Positions 36,808 to 45,773 of a stretch of DNA of 64,000 bases are shown here, one piece after another (position 1 is the stretch's first letter; the number at the start of each line of letters is the position of its first letter). The position numbers and the translations under genes are program-made. The stretch covers positions 117,700 through 181,699 of the forward strand of contig JAHDEM010000001.1 in NCBI GenBank assembly GCA_020628895.1. The letters are read 5' to 3'. The stretch is from Candidatus Endobugula sp. GTDB lineage: Bacteria; Pseudomonadota; Gammaproteobacteria; Pseudomonadales; Cellvibrionaceae. A model generated the notes under the pieces. That model worked only from the letters and a program-made list of their open reading frames with translations. It had not been told where the DNA came from and did no database searches.

Positions 36808-37863
36808 ATGAATATGTTGATTCAATCAGTGATCACGAAAACGAGGCATGCATTACATGCCTCGTTTTTATTTGTGATAGTGCTAATTTCCCTCTTGTTA
36901 ACAGGCTGTTTCGAAAAAAAGCAAGAACTTCAGCTTTCTGGAAACACTATGGGAACCACCTACCATGTCACCATGGTGGCGGAAAAGTCTCTATCACTTG
37001 ACTTAACACAATTACAGCAACAAGTGGACGCATCGTTACATCACATTAATCAGTTGATGTCGACATACGTTGCAGACTCTGAACTTTCTCGCTTTAATCA
37101 ATCTAATTCTGTAGAGTGGTTTGATGTATCGCCGGAGACTTTGAAGGTTATTGATTACAGTTTACAGCTGTCACAACAAACCCAAGGTAAATTTGATGTA
37201 ACCGTATCGCCTTTGATCAATTTGTGGGGGTTTGGTGAGCAAGGGCCTACTGATTTTCCAAATGATGAAGAGATCGAAGAAGCTAAAACCACTGTCGGCT
37301 GGCAGAAATTAATACTGGATGTTGCTAACCTTCGCATCAAAAAAAGCCATCCTCTGTTAACAGTTAATTTGTCAGCTGTTGCAAAAGGCTATGGTGTTGA
37401 TGTTATTGCTACACTGCTAGAGAATAACGGTGTGCAAAATTACCTTGTTGAAATTGGTGGCGAGATTCGGGTAAAGGGTAAAAATAAGTCGGATAATTGG
37501 TGGAAGATAGGTGTTGAAAAACCATCACTCATGCAATCGACGACACAGGCGATAATCTCGCTTCAAGACAAGGCCATTGCTACTTCTGGTGATTATAGAA
37601 ATTTCTTCGAAAAAGACGGTATACGATATTCACATACCATCGATCCTAATACGGGTAAGCCGGTGCGGCATAATATTGCATCGTTAACTGTCATCGCCGA
37701 TTCTGCGATGGAAGCTGATGGTTTAGCAACAGCCTTCATGGTATTGGGAGAGGAAAAAGCACTCGCTATGGCGTTGGAATATAACATTCCAGTCTATATT
37801 TTGTTATATAACGGTGAGGAATTTACATCCGTTCATTCTGATAGTTTTACACCTTACTTATAA
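36808..37863 (+). CDS. apbE: FAD:protein FMN transferase ApbE (lipoprotein)
   Basis: ApbE attaches FMN to threonine of NqrB and NqrC in the periplasm, using FAD and Mg2+. The 351 residues have a signal peptide with lipobox LLTGC and NTMGTTYHVTM. Further motifs are LSAVAKGYGVD, YLVEIGGEIRV, and the metal-binding TIDPNTGKP with a later DGLATAFMVLG. All are intact. The N-terminus is unusual: the codons for TKTRHALHASFLF coincide with a perfect terminator hairpin (36838-36868). ATG 36814 is an alternative start; no clear ribosome-binding site precedes either. Placement after nqrF and before nqrM is standard. Confidence 0.95.
   Translation: MNMLIQSVITKTRHALHASFLFVIVLISLLLTGCFEKKQELQLSGNTMGTTYHVTMVAEKSLSLDLTQLQQQVDASLHHINQLMSTYVADSELSRFNQSNSVEWFDVSPETLKVIDYSLQLSQQTQGKFDVTVSPLINLWGFGEQGPTDFPNDEEIEEAKTTVGWQKLILDVANLRIKKSHPLLTVNLSAVAKGYGVDVIATLLENNGVQNYLVEIGGEIRVKGKNKSDNWWKIGVEKPSLMQSTTQAIISLQDKAIATSGDYRNFFEKDGIRYSHTIDPNTGKPVRHNIASLTVIADSAMEADGLATAFMVLGEEKALAMALEYNIPVYILLYNGEEFTSVHSDSFTPYL
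36838..36869 (+). terminator. Intrinsic terminator embedded in the apbE start
   Basis: AAAACGAGGCATG (36838-36850) and CATGCCTCGTTTT (36856-36868) form a perfect 13-bp stem with a 5-nt loop and five terminal T. It lies 42 bp beyond the nqrF stop but 30 bp inside the apbE reading frame. It would partly end nqrA-F transcripts and lower apbE-nqrM expression unless ribosomes disrupt it. Confidence 0.75.
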
Positions 37864-37906
37864 TGACTCGTTCATTCGTTACGTAAGGCAAATAGATAAA
37901 GGTTTT

Positions 37907-38173
37907 ATGGTTATGATGACATTTTTATTAGTTTTTATTCTTCTTGGACTCATTGTTGCCGGAATGTCAGTGGGTGTTTTAATGGGGCGTAAACCCATCA
38001 CGGGCTCTTGTGGCGGAGTAGGTGCTGCTCTGGGACAGAAAAATTACACCTGTGATATCTGTGGCGATGACCCTAATAAATGTGAAGAGCAAAATGGTGT
38101 AAATCAAAACTCTTTACTAAAAGAAGCTGCATCAGAGAATGATTTAGGCTACGACGCAACAACAAAAAAATAA
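37907..38173 (+). CDS. nqrM: NqrM, Na+-NQR iron maturation factor
   Basis: NqrM is a small membrane protein needed to deliver iron to the NqrD/NqrE site. The product is 88 residues from ATG 37907, preceded by AAAGG; the longer frame from 37814 overlaps apbE and is rejected. One membrane segment (FLLVFILLGLIVAGMSVGV) is followed by GSCGGVGA and the cysteine motif YTCDICGDDPNKCEEQN. All four cysteines expected for this family (DUF539) are present. It is 43 bp downstream of apbE. Confidence 0.95.
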   Translation: MVMMTFLLVFILLGLIVAGMSVGVLMGRKPITGSCGGVGAALGQKNYTCDICGDDPNKCEEQNGVNQNSLLKEAASENDLGYDATTKK

Positions 38174-38209
38174 TCGAAATACAATTAGGGGCATAGAGTA
38201 AGGCATATT

Positions 38210-39613
38210 ATGGCAAAGTTTGATGTAGATCTATTGGTCATTGGAACGGGTCCTGCTGGTGAAGGCGCAGCTATGGCTGCAATTAAAAATGGTCTGAAAG
38301 TGGCTGCAATAGAATGTCGTTCTGATGTCGGCGGAAGTTGTTTGCATAAAGGCACTATCCCATCTAAATCATTACGTCACGTGATTCAGCAGATCATTCG
38401 TTATAGAAAAAGTGGCATCTTTAGTCAACTCGGTGATACCCGTTCTATTACTTATCCTGATGTTCTTAAAGAAGCAATGAAAGTTGTGCCTAAGCAAGTG
38501 AGTGTACACAACGCGTTTTATGATAAAAATCGCGTTAAACTGCTTGAAGGAGAGGCTAAATTCTTAAGTAAACACAAAGTAGAAGTCACGGACGCCTCCA
38601 ATAATAAAGAAACAATTACGGCAAAAAATATTGTGATTGCAACAGGCTCTCGTCCTTATCAACCCGCGGATATTGATTTTTCGCATCCTCGTGTCTACGA
38701 CAGCGACTCTATCTTAGAGATGGAACATACCCCTCGTAATATTATTATTTACGGTGCTGGTGTGATTGGTTGTGAATATGCCTCAGTGTTCGCAGGTTTG
38801 GGTATTAAGGTGGATTTGATTAACACACGAGACCGTCTTTTATCCTTCCTGGACGATGAAATTTCAGGTGCCTTAAATTATCACTTGCGAGATGTTAGTG
38901 TGATGATTCGGCATCAAGAAGAATTTGATTCTCTTGAAGTAACGGATAAGTCCGTTACTGTTCATCTTAAGTCTGGAAAACGATTATATGCTGACGCGTT
39001 GCTTTGGTGTAATGGACGAACAGGAAATACTGATGATTTGAATCTCGAAGCAACCGGTTTAAAAGCCGATAGCCGTGGTCAGCTAGCAGTAGATCATAGT
39101 TATCGTACCGAAGTCGAAAATATTTATGCCGCTGGTGATGTGATTGGTTGGCCAAGTTTAGCCAGTGCTTCATACGATCAAGGTAGAGCGGCGGCAGGGG
39201 CGTTGTTAGGAAGAGATATTAAATATGTCGATGATGTTCCTACTGGCATTTATACCATCCCCGAGATTAGTTCTATCGGTAAAACCGAGCGTGAGCTAAC
39301 CGATGAAAAGGTGCCTTATGAAGTGGGCCGCGCTTTCTTTAAAAGTATTGCTAGAGCACAAATTAGTGGTGAGGAAGTAGGGATGCTTAAGATACTTTTT
39401 CATATTGATACCTTTGAGATATTAGGTATTCATTGCTTTGGGGCAGAGGCCTCGGAAATTATTCATATTGGTCAAGCGATTATGAAACAGCCCGATAAGC
39501 AAAATAATATAAAGTATTTTCTAAACACGACATTTAATTATCCAACAATGGCAGAAGCCTATCGCATTGCCGCATTGGCTGGCTTAAATAGAGCACAGCG
39601 CTTTTCCTATTAG
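38210..39613 (+). CDS. sthA: Soluble pyridine nucleotide transhydrogenase
   Basis: This FAD enzyme transfers hydride between NADPH and NAD+. The 467 residues have FAD-binding [10 protein letters not shown], the modified redox site [14 protein letters not shown] with only one cysteine (as in Sth, not lipoamide dehydrogenase), and NAD-binding [11 protein letters not shown]. The [11 protein letters not shown] motif and the dimerisation end with [14 protein letters not shown] are also present. It begins 36 bp after nqrM. A two-way terminator separates it from nhaB. Confidence 0.96.
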   Translation: MAKFDVDLLVIGTGPAGEGAAMAAIKNGLKVAAIECRSDVGGSCLHKGTIPSKSLRHVIQQIIRYRKSGIFSQLGDTRSITYPDVLKEAMKVVPKQVSVHNAFYDKNRVKLLEGEAKFLSKHKVEVTDASNNKETITAKNIVIATGSRPYQPADIDFSHPRVYDSDSILEMEHTPRNIIIYGAGVIGCEYASVFAGLGIKVDLINTRDRLLSFLDDEISGALNYHLRDVSVMIRHQEEFDSLEVTDKSVTVHLKSGKRLYADALLWCNGRTGNTDDLNLEATGLKADSRGQLAVDHSYRTEVENIYAAGDVIGWPSLASASYDQGRAAAGALLGRDIKYVDDVPTGIYTIPEISSIGKTERELTDEKVPYEVGRAFFKSIARAQISGEEVGMLKILFHIDTFEILGIHCFGAEASEIIHIGQAIMKQPDKQNNIKYFLNTTFNYPTMAEAYRIAALAGLNRAQRFSY

Positions 39614-39638
39614 CTTGCCTTGTAACATTAAAAGACAC

Positions 39639-39673
39639 AAAAAAGCCCGCATGGTTTGCATGCGGGCTTTTTT
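39639..39673. terminator. Bidirectional terminator between sthA and nhaB
   Basis: AAAAAAGCCCGCATG and CATGCGGGCTTTTTT form a perfect 15-bp stem with a 5-nt loop. It has A and T runs at the outer ends and so can stop both convergent transcripts. Confidence 0.92.
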
Positions 39674-39697
39674 ATTGGTACCTCTCAATCTGATTAA

Positions 39698-41182
39698 TTA
39701 GGTGAAGTATATAAGGCTGGCAAGACCTACACCGCCCAATACAAATGTATAAGGCAGTGCCATTATGACCATGCGTCCGTAGGACAGGCGAATTAACGGT
39801 GCAAGAGCCGATGTTAATAAGAATAAGAAAGCCGCTTGACCATTAGGTGTCGCCACACTAGGTAGATTCGTCCCCGTATTAATCGCAACAGCCAAGTCTT
39901 CAAAGTGTTCACGTGAAATACTGCCGGACTCAAAGGCAGCTTTAACTTCACCGATATATACTGTTGCAACAAACACATTGTCACTAATCATGGAGAGAAT
40001 ACCATTAGCCACAAACAACATAGGCGCTTGCTGGCTAACATCCATACTCAATACAAGATTAGTAATCGGGCTAAATAGGTGTTGATCGTGAATAACGGCA
40101 ACAATTCCAAAAAATACAACCAATAAGGCAGTAAATGGTAATGCTTCTTCAAAGGCATGACCTATTTGATGTTCTTCGATAACACCATTAAATGCTGTTA
40201 ACAAGACAATAATCATTAAACCAATAATACCTACTTCGGCAACATGGAAAGCTAAGGCAAATACGAGGATTATTGCGACAATCCCTTGAATAATTAACTC
40301 AGCAGTCTCTTTGTGTCCTCTATGTTTATCTTGTTCCTCCGAGAACTCAATCAAAATATTACGTACGTTTTCGGGGATTTTCATGCCATAACCAAACATT
40401 CCTTTACTTTGGCTCTCTAGTAATGCACAAGTAATCAAACCACAAATTAGAACTGGGAAAGTAATCGGTGCCATAACTTCGACAAACTCGATGAAATTCC
40501 ATCCCATTGTTTCGGCAATCAATAAATTTTGTGGTTCACCGACAGTTGTACAAACACCACCCAGAGCCGTACCAACTACACCATGCATGACTAGGCTACG
40601 TAAGAAAGCTCTGAATTTTGATAAGTCCTCAGTGTGAGCATCCGCGAGTTCTTTGGGAACATGGCCTTTAGAAAACACTTTGTGATAAACATCATAAAAA
40701 CCAACAGCTACGGTGATTAGTACTGCCGTTACCGTCAAGGCATCAAGAAAGGCAGATAAGATCGCTGAAACAAAGCAGAATAGCAGTGACAAAAGAACTT
40801 TAGAGCGGACTTTTACTAGCAGTTTAGTAAAGACATATAGCAGCAAGTTCTGCATAAAATAAATGCCAGCAACCATAAAGACTAATAAAAGGATAACTTT
40901 TATGTTTGCTTCAATCTCATGGTAAACGGACTCGGGGCTTGTCATACCAAGAACCACGGCTTCAATGGCCAGCAACCCCCCAGGTTGTAGTGGATAACAT
41001 TTTAATGCCATTCCTAAGGTGAAAATAAATTCCGCAATGAGCACCCATCCAGTAACAAAAGGGGTGGTTACTAGAAAAAGGATCGGGTTGAGTATTAAAA
41101 AGCCAATAATAGCTTGTTTATACCATAGCGGCGCGTTGCCCAAAAAGTTACGAGCAAAACCTTCTGCAAGATTATGAGTCAT
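39698..41182 (-). CDS. nhaB: Na+/H+ antiporter NhaB
   Basis: NhaB is an electrogenic antiporter of the inner membrane that exports sodium in exchange for protons. The 494 residues are hydrophobic, with about 12 helices. The N-terminus [19 protein letters not shown] and the [17 protein letters not shown] and [22 protein letters not shown] blocks are diagnostic. Its position beside the sodium-pumping NQR complex is consistent with sodium cycling. The gene is transcribed towards sthA. Confidence 0.96.
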   Translation of the reverse strand: MTHNLAEGFARNFLGNAPLWYKQAIIGFLILNPILFLVTTPFVTGWVLIAEFIFTLGMALKCYPLQPGGLLAIEAVVLGMTSPESVYHEIEANIKVILLLVFMVAGIYFMQNLLLYVFTKLLVKVRSKVLLSLLFCFVSAILSAFLDALTVTAVLITVAVGFYDVYHKVFSKGHVPKELADAHTEDLSKFRAFLRSLVMHGVVGTALGGVCTTVGEPQNLLIAETMGWNFIEFVEVMAPITFPVLICGLITCALLESQSKGMFGYGMKIPENVRNILIEFSEEQDKHRGHKETAELIIQGIVAIILVFALAFHVAEVGIIGLMIIVLLTAFNGVIEEHQIGHAFEEALPFTALLVVFFGIVAVIHDQHLFSPITNLVLSMDVSQQAPMLFVANGILSMISDNVFVATVYIGEVKAAFESGSISREHFEDLAVAINTGTNLPSVATPNGQAAFLFLLTSALAPLIRLSYGRMVIMALPYTFVLGGVGLASLIYFT

Positions 41183-41454
41183 TTGCTTTTCCTAGATAAT
41201 CTCAAGTGAATAGGGTGGGTATAAACTACCCATATTATAACGTTGTGTTATAACCAAATTAGTACACATGCTAAGTAACGACATATACATTTAAGTTTAG
41301 TCAAAGAATAGGTTGTGTGCTATTTTCTGATACGAGTCGCAAAAATGGTGTAATTATTTATTTTCAAATACAATAGGTCCTATCACATGCCCCTATTTCC
41401 AAATGAAAATGGTATAGTAAGCCCTATTATTTATTTAACGGTTGAGATTATTCA

Positions 41455-43161
41455 TTGAGTAACAAACAAGCGATCAATTTAACATCCCTTAGCCTCATAC
41501 AAATGGAGTTAATGTCGACGATTGATGAAGCATCCACACATCTTGAAACGTTTATTAGCGAAAGGGATAACCTGAAAGTCCTAGAAGATTGTATTCATTC
41601 TCTTCAGCAAATTCGCGGAAGCTTAGAATTAATACAGTTACATGGTGCCTGCGAGCTTGCAGGAGAAATTCTACTGACGGCCACAAAAATTGATCCTCAA
41701 AACCCACATAAACTGGATCAGAAACTGGCTGCACTGACTAAGGGTTTCTTTGTACTTAGTTGTTACTTTGAATATACACAGCAGCATGAAATAGGGATGC
41801 CGGTTTTATTAATTCCTTATATTAATGATATCCGTATAGCCAACAACGAAGCGTTGATGCCTGAGTCATATTTTGAGCCAACAGTAACCTCTTATCGGCG
41901 GCCCATAACGTCCCAAACAGTAGATATCCCTGTTGATAAAAGTAAAGCCATGTTGCGTCGATTCAGGCACATGTTTCAACTGGGTTTATTAGGCTTAATG
42001 AAAGATCAACATACCAGTCAGTCGATTAAGCTTATCCATCACGCAACAACCAAACTGTATAAGCTTTCTAAAGGGTATCAAAGTGAAACCCTATGGTGGT
42101 TAGCTGCTCACTCACTGACAGCATTTGTAGAAGCAGGCTTAACTCCTACAATCACCCGCAAGCGTTTATTTGCCCAGCTGGAAAAACTATTAAAGCATGT
42201 AGAAAAAAATGGCCTTATTGGTTTTGACGTAACACCACCAGATGACTTACTAAAAGAATTAGCATTTTATATTGCTATTTCTGGCGCCAAAAATCCTATC
42301 TACAGCAAAATTATCCAATTATTTGGTCTAGATAATATTGGTTATACCGAATCTATTCTTTTGCAGGAATCCGTCGCCCTAACAGGGCCTAGTGCAAACA
42401 CAGTGCAGTCCGTTGCCGATGTACTTCGTGTTGAGTTGAATATTTCAAAAGAAAATATAGAGCGTGTACAAACTTCAGATACGGATGTAGAAGCCGAGTA
42501 TGAAGACACTATATCGCGCCTACAAAAAGTGAAAGATATTTTAAATGTGGTTGGCTTAACTTCAGCGTCTGGTGTTTTAACGGAGCCATTAGAGCATTTG
42601 CAAGAGGCGTACAACAAACAAGAACGTATGCAAGAGATTGAGAACTCATCTATGGTAGATGCTTTTTTATATGTAGAAAGTGTCTTAAATAGTTTAGAAA
42701 AGCGTAATTTTTCTGGCGATAAACTCGAAGAGCTTAATAAGCTAACGCAAAATGAAATGATTTCGAATAATCATCTGCAAAGTGCACAACTTGTTGTTAT
42801 CGAAGAAACAGAACTCGGTTTATCAGAAATCAAGCAAGCATTAACGGGCTTTGCTGATTCGAATTATGATAAAGCGCATTTGCAGGACATTGCGACACGT
42901 CTGGACGAAGTAAGAGGGGGAATGATAGTACTTTCCCAGCCACGGGCTGCAGCAATTATATCTGGGTGCTCAGAATTTATTAACCAGACCCTTATGGCAA
43001 CCGAAGAGCCTGCAGCACTTGAGCATATGTTAGAAACTTTTGCCGATGCATTAATTTGTTTGGAATATTATTTAGATTGCATGAAAATCGACAAGAATAT
43101 TTCAGACAATACACTCTCTATTGCTGAAGAAAGCCTAGCGGCTCTTGGATATACCATATAG
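41455..43161 (+). CDS. ChpA N-terminus-like helical protein
   Basis: This is a 568-residue, mostly alpha-helical soluble protein. The N-terminal repeat-like part (LEDCIHSLQQIRGSLELIQL, followed by HGACELAGEIL) resembles the Hpt-like N-terminal domains of ChpA/PilL type IV pilus chemotaxis kinases. No H-box histidine with kinase core follows. A TTG at 41455 is the only early start; the next in-frame Met is residue 17. Orphan proteins of this sort next to sohB exist in Pseudomonas. A scaffold or phosphorelay-decoy role is inference; I cannot assign a function. Confidence 0.7.
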   Translation: MSNKQAINLTSLSLIQMELMSTIDEASTHLETFISERDNLKVLEDCIHSLQQIRGSLELIQLHGACELAGEILLTATKIDPQNPHKLDQKLAALTKGFFVLSCYFEYTQQHEIGMPVLLIPYINDIRIANNEALMPESYFEPTVTSYRRPITSQTVDIPVDKSKAMLRRFRHMFQLGLLGLMKDQHTSQSIKLIHHATTKLYKLSKGYQSETLWWLAAHSLTAFVEAGLTPTITRKRLFAQLEKLLKHVEKNGLIGFDVTPPDDLLKELAFYIAISGAKNPIYSKIIQLFGLDNIGYTESILLQESVALTGPSANTVQSVADVLRVELNISKENIERVQTSDTDVEAEYEDTISRLQKVKDILNVVGLTSASGVLTEPLEHLQEAYNKQERMQEIENSSMVDAFLYVESVLNSLEKRNFSGDKLEELNKLTQNEMISNNHLQSAQLVVIEETELGLSEIKQALTGFADSNYDKAHLQDIATRLDEVRGGMIVLSQPRAAAIISGCSEFINQTLMATEEPAALEHMLETFADALICLEYYLDCMKIDKNISDNTLSIAEESLAALGYTI

Positions 43162-43177
43162 TGGTTAGTCGGCTACT

Positions 43178-43831
43178 ATGACCTATATCTTATTTTCCGC
43201 CTTTCTCCTACTGATATCGCTTTATATTGTTTATAAGGTATGTCGTTTATTTTTTAAGACGCCGTGGTTTTTAGCTTGGTTAAAAGGAACCTGCGGTTTT
43301 GGCTTAATTTTCCTAGTACTAATATTAGCTGTGATTGCTATAGACATTGCTAGTTATAATGAGCTCGTTGCGGAAAAAGACATTGCCACTATACGTTTTG
43401 AGAAAAACAAAGAGCAGCATTACACCGCTACCTTGATTACCAATTCTGGAGATATGGATAGATATGAGCTCTATGGCGATCAATGGCAGCTTGATAGCCG
43501 TATCCTAAAGTGGTCAAGCCAAGCTGCTCGACTAGGTATTAAAACCGGTTATCGCCTAGAACGCTTGGCGGGTCGATATATCTCCTTAAATGATGAACGC
43601 GATAAGCCCAGACGCTTATATGCGTTAAACGAAAGCCCTTGGAGCGTAGATATATGGATGTGGCTAAATAACATTGATGACAAAATTGGGATGGTTGATG
43701 CCCGCTACGGTAATAGTGTTTTTTTGCCAATGAGTGATGGTGCTTTTTTTCAAATTGCTTTAAGTAACACAGGACTTGTTGCTCGCCCATTAAATCGCTC
43801 TGCAAAAGACGCAGTAAAACAGTGGCAGTAA
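43178..43831 (+). CDS. Two-pass membrane protein of unknown function
   Basis: This 217-residue protein has two N-terminal membrane segments (about 2-22 and 37-57) and a soluble domain. That domain is rich in beta-type residues, with the motif TATLITNSGDMDRYELYGDQWQ. It starts 16 bp after the ChpA-like gene. In Pseudomonas genomes such genes beside sohB are sometimes labelled efflux-related; nothing in the sequence supports transport. It is probably co-transcribed with its neighbours. Confidence 0.75.
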   Translation: MTYILFSAFLLLISLYIVYKVCRLFFKTPWFLAWLKGTCGFGLIFLVLILAVIAIDIASYNELVAEKDIATIRFEKNKEQHYTATLITNSGDMDRYELYGDQWQLDSRILKWSSQAARLGIKTGYRLERLAGRYISLNDERDKPRRLYALNESPWSVDIWMWLNNIDDKIGMVDARYGNSVFLPMSDGAFFQIALSNTGLVARPLNRSAKDAVKQWQ

Positions 43832-43922
43832 TGGTTAGACGCCCAACGAGAGACACAAGGCGCTTTTACATACAATACTTAGAATATTAAAAAACTAACT
43901 AATAATACAAAAAGGAGTTAAC

Positions 43923-44981
43923 TTGGAATTTTTATATGAATATGGTCTTTTTCTTGCCAAAACGATAACGTTCGTTGTCGCTATTGCAATTGTTTTGGCG
44001 CTTGTAGTGAGTGCAGGTTTAAAAAATAAACCAGCCGCTCAGGGAAATATTAAAATCACTAAATTGAATGAACGCTTTGATGAAATTCAAGACGAGTTAA
44101 AGTCAGTGATTACCGATGATGAGGTTTTAAAAGCGCAGCGGAAACAGAAGAAACAAGAAGAAAAAGCAGAAAAAAAACGTAAAAAGAAAAAAGCTTCAAC
44201 GGACACTGACGATCAAGAGCCACCTAAAAGATTGTACCTATTAAACTTTGATGGCGATATCAAAGCCTCTGCCGTCGATCACTTGCGTGAAGAAATTACC
44301 GCTTTACTGTCGATTGCTACAGAAAAAGACGAGGTTGTTGTTAGACTGGAAAGTGGTGGTGGTATGGTTCACAGTTATGGCCTAGCTTCTAGCCAACTTG
44401 CGCGCATACGTGATAAGTCCATCCCTTTAACAGTATGCGTCGATAAAGTTGCCGCCAGCGGGGGGTATATGATGGCCTGTGTTGCACAAAAAATCTGTGC
44501 AGCACCCTTTGCAGTTATAGGCTCTATTGGTGTGGTGGCGCAATTACCTAATTTCCATCGTTTACTAAAGAAAAATGATGTCGATTTTGAAATGTTTACC
44601 GCTGGCGAGTATAAGCGCACATTAACGATGTTTGGCGAAAATACGGATAAGGGGCGTGAAAAATTCACCGAAGACTTAGAAACAACCCATACATTATTTA
44701 AGACCTTTGTCAGTACCCAGCGTCCAGTTGTGGATATAGACAAAGTGGCTACGGGAGAAGTGTGGTTTGGGTCTCAAGCCAAAGAGCAACAATTAGTTGA
44801 TGAACTGATCACCAGTGATGACTATATTACTGCTCAATTGGGTGAAGCCGAGATTTACGAGCTTGAATATGAGCTTAAGAAAAGCTTACCTGAGCGCTTA
44901 GGGCTCGATGTACAGCACGCTATCGAAAATAGCATCACAAGGCTATTTAGCCGTTTAAATAGTTCAAGGTTTATGCAATAA
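43923..44981 (+). CDS. sohB: Inner-membrane serine protease SohB
   Basis: This S49-family signal-peptide-peptidase-like protease has a Ser/Lys dyad. The start is TTG 43923, preceded by an excellent AAGGAG at the right distance. An N-terminal membrane helix (about 11-33) is followed by a charged, lysine-rich linker (70-100). The catalytic core has Ser179 in VAASGGYMM and Lys231 in GEYKRTLTMFGEN. The GSIGVVAQLP block and length (352) match E. coli SohB (349). The stop overlaps the left arm of a short hairpin. Confidence 0.95.
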   Translation: MEFLYEYGLFLAKTITFVVAIAIVLALVVSAGLKNKPAAQGNIKITKLNERFDEIQDELKSVITDDEVLKAQRKQKKQEEKAEKKRKKKKASTDTDDQEPPKRLYLLNFDGDIKASAVDHLREEITALLSIATEKDEVVVRLESGGGMVHSYGLASSQLARIRDKSIPLTVCVDKVAASGGYMMACVAQKICAAPFAVIGSIGVVAQLPNFHRLLKKNDVDFEMFTAGEYKRTLTMFGENTDKGREKFTEDLETTHTLFKTFVSTQRPVVDIDKVATGEVWFGSQAKEQQLVDELITSDDYITAQLGEAEIYELEYELKKSLPERLGLDVQHAIENSITRLFSRLNSSRFMQ

Positions 44982-45000
44982 GTCATATCTTTGACTTATT
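44977..45000 (+). repeat. Short hairpin at the sohB 3' end
   Basis: AATAAGTCA (44977-44985) and TGACTTATT (44992-45000) pair across a 6-nt loop. The first arm covers the sohB stop codon. There is no T run after it, so it may protect the mRNA end rather than terminate. Confidence 0.5.
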
Positions 45001-45607
45001 GTCCTCCCGACTTTAGCTTTATCAGCCTTTAATAGTGGAATTGGTTACCTTTCTACACAGCTATAAAGCTAAACGTCCTCATTATCCATCGATTAAATGG
45101 AAAAATGCGAACTACCCAGTTTGTGGCTACTAACGCAATGTTATGCACATATGTAAGAAAAACGTCACAGAATCAAGATAAAAAATCTATTTTTTTAACA
45201 ATGACGTGTTGACATTCCTAACCTATTGAAAAATAAAGATATTTTTAGCTTGGTCAAATTTTAAACAATTTGTCTTTAAGCCTATAATTACGGTGTTTGA
45301 GGCCCTTAATCAAACTTTGCTCACAAAGTTATCCACAGGTATTGTGGAAAAACCGATTTCCCAATATCGATCTATTTTGTCATCAAACAGAGCATATTGA
45401 GTGTAAAGAAATAAGTGGATGACGATGATTCTATATTTATGGGCTGATGACGTGTATTTCTTAGCAAACTAGTAGCACTGGTTGATCAAGGTGTGTACAT
45501 CGCACTGACAACCCTTTATTCACCGTTACTACTAAAAAGAATTTACTTATTCAAAAAAGATTTGAAGAAAACCAGCGTCCAAACTGGAAAAAGCAAAAAT
45601 ATATACC
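45001..45607. other. Large gene-free region behind sohB
   Basis: No convincing protein gene is present. TTGACA at 45209-45214 with AATAAA 17 bp later, and TATAAT at 45283-45288 with a poor -35, are promoter candidates on the plus strand. One exact DnaA-box word, TTATCCACA, lies at 45329-45337. The region ends in a set of hairpins and a strong terminator, so it may be the leader or body of a small RNA. Confidence 0.5.
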
Positions 45608-45704
45608 ATACTAAAAGTATAGTTAGCTTCCCCCTAAGCTAGCTCATTAAGTTTACTCCTAATGGTCTTGTCCAGGTGATCTCCCCAGACACCTGGTTTT
45701 TTTT
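45608..45704 (+). ncRNA. Possible small RNA with C-rich loops (3' part)
   Basis: Three hairpins follow in order. ATACT-AGTAT lies at 45608-45620. TAGCTT-AAGCTA has a CCCCCT loop at 45624-45641. CCAGGTG-CACCTGG has a loop containing CTCCCC at 45672-45696, with eight T behind it. No gene precedes the terminator for 600 bp on this strand except sohB, and the next gene is on the opposite strand. C-rich loops are typical of some small RNAs that bind Shine-Dalgarno regions. The 5' end is not defined; candidates lie near 45240 or 45295. No match to a named RNA was recognised. Confidence 0.4.
45672..45704 (+). terminator. Strong Rho-independent terminator
   Basis: CCAGGTG (45672-45678) pairs with CACCTGG (45690-45696), and eight T follow at 45697-45704. 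It faces the end of the minus-strand PhoD-type gene, but the T run shows that it acts on plus-strand transcripts. Confidence 0.85.
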
Positions 45705-45773
45705 GTCTGTCGTTTCCTATATCAACCAAAAACTATTTCTATTTGGATGCCATAATTTTTTACTGTCTACTTT

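Noticed and set aside
38210..39613. Lipoamide dehydrogenase or glutathione reductase
   Set aside because: The redox site has one cysteine only ([10 protein letters not shown]), the pattern of soluble transhydrogenase.
45329..45337. Exact DnaA box TTATCCACA
   Set aside because: It is a single copy without further boxes, an AT-rich unwinding element or replication genes; a chance match is likely.
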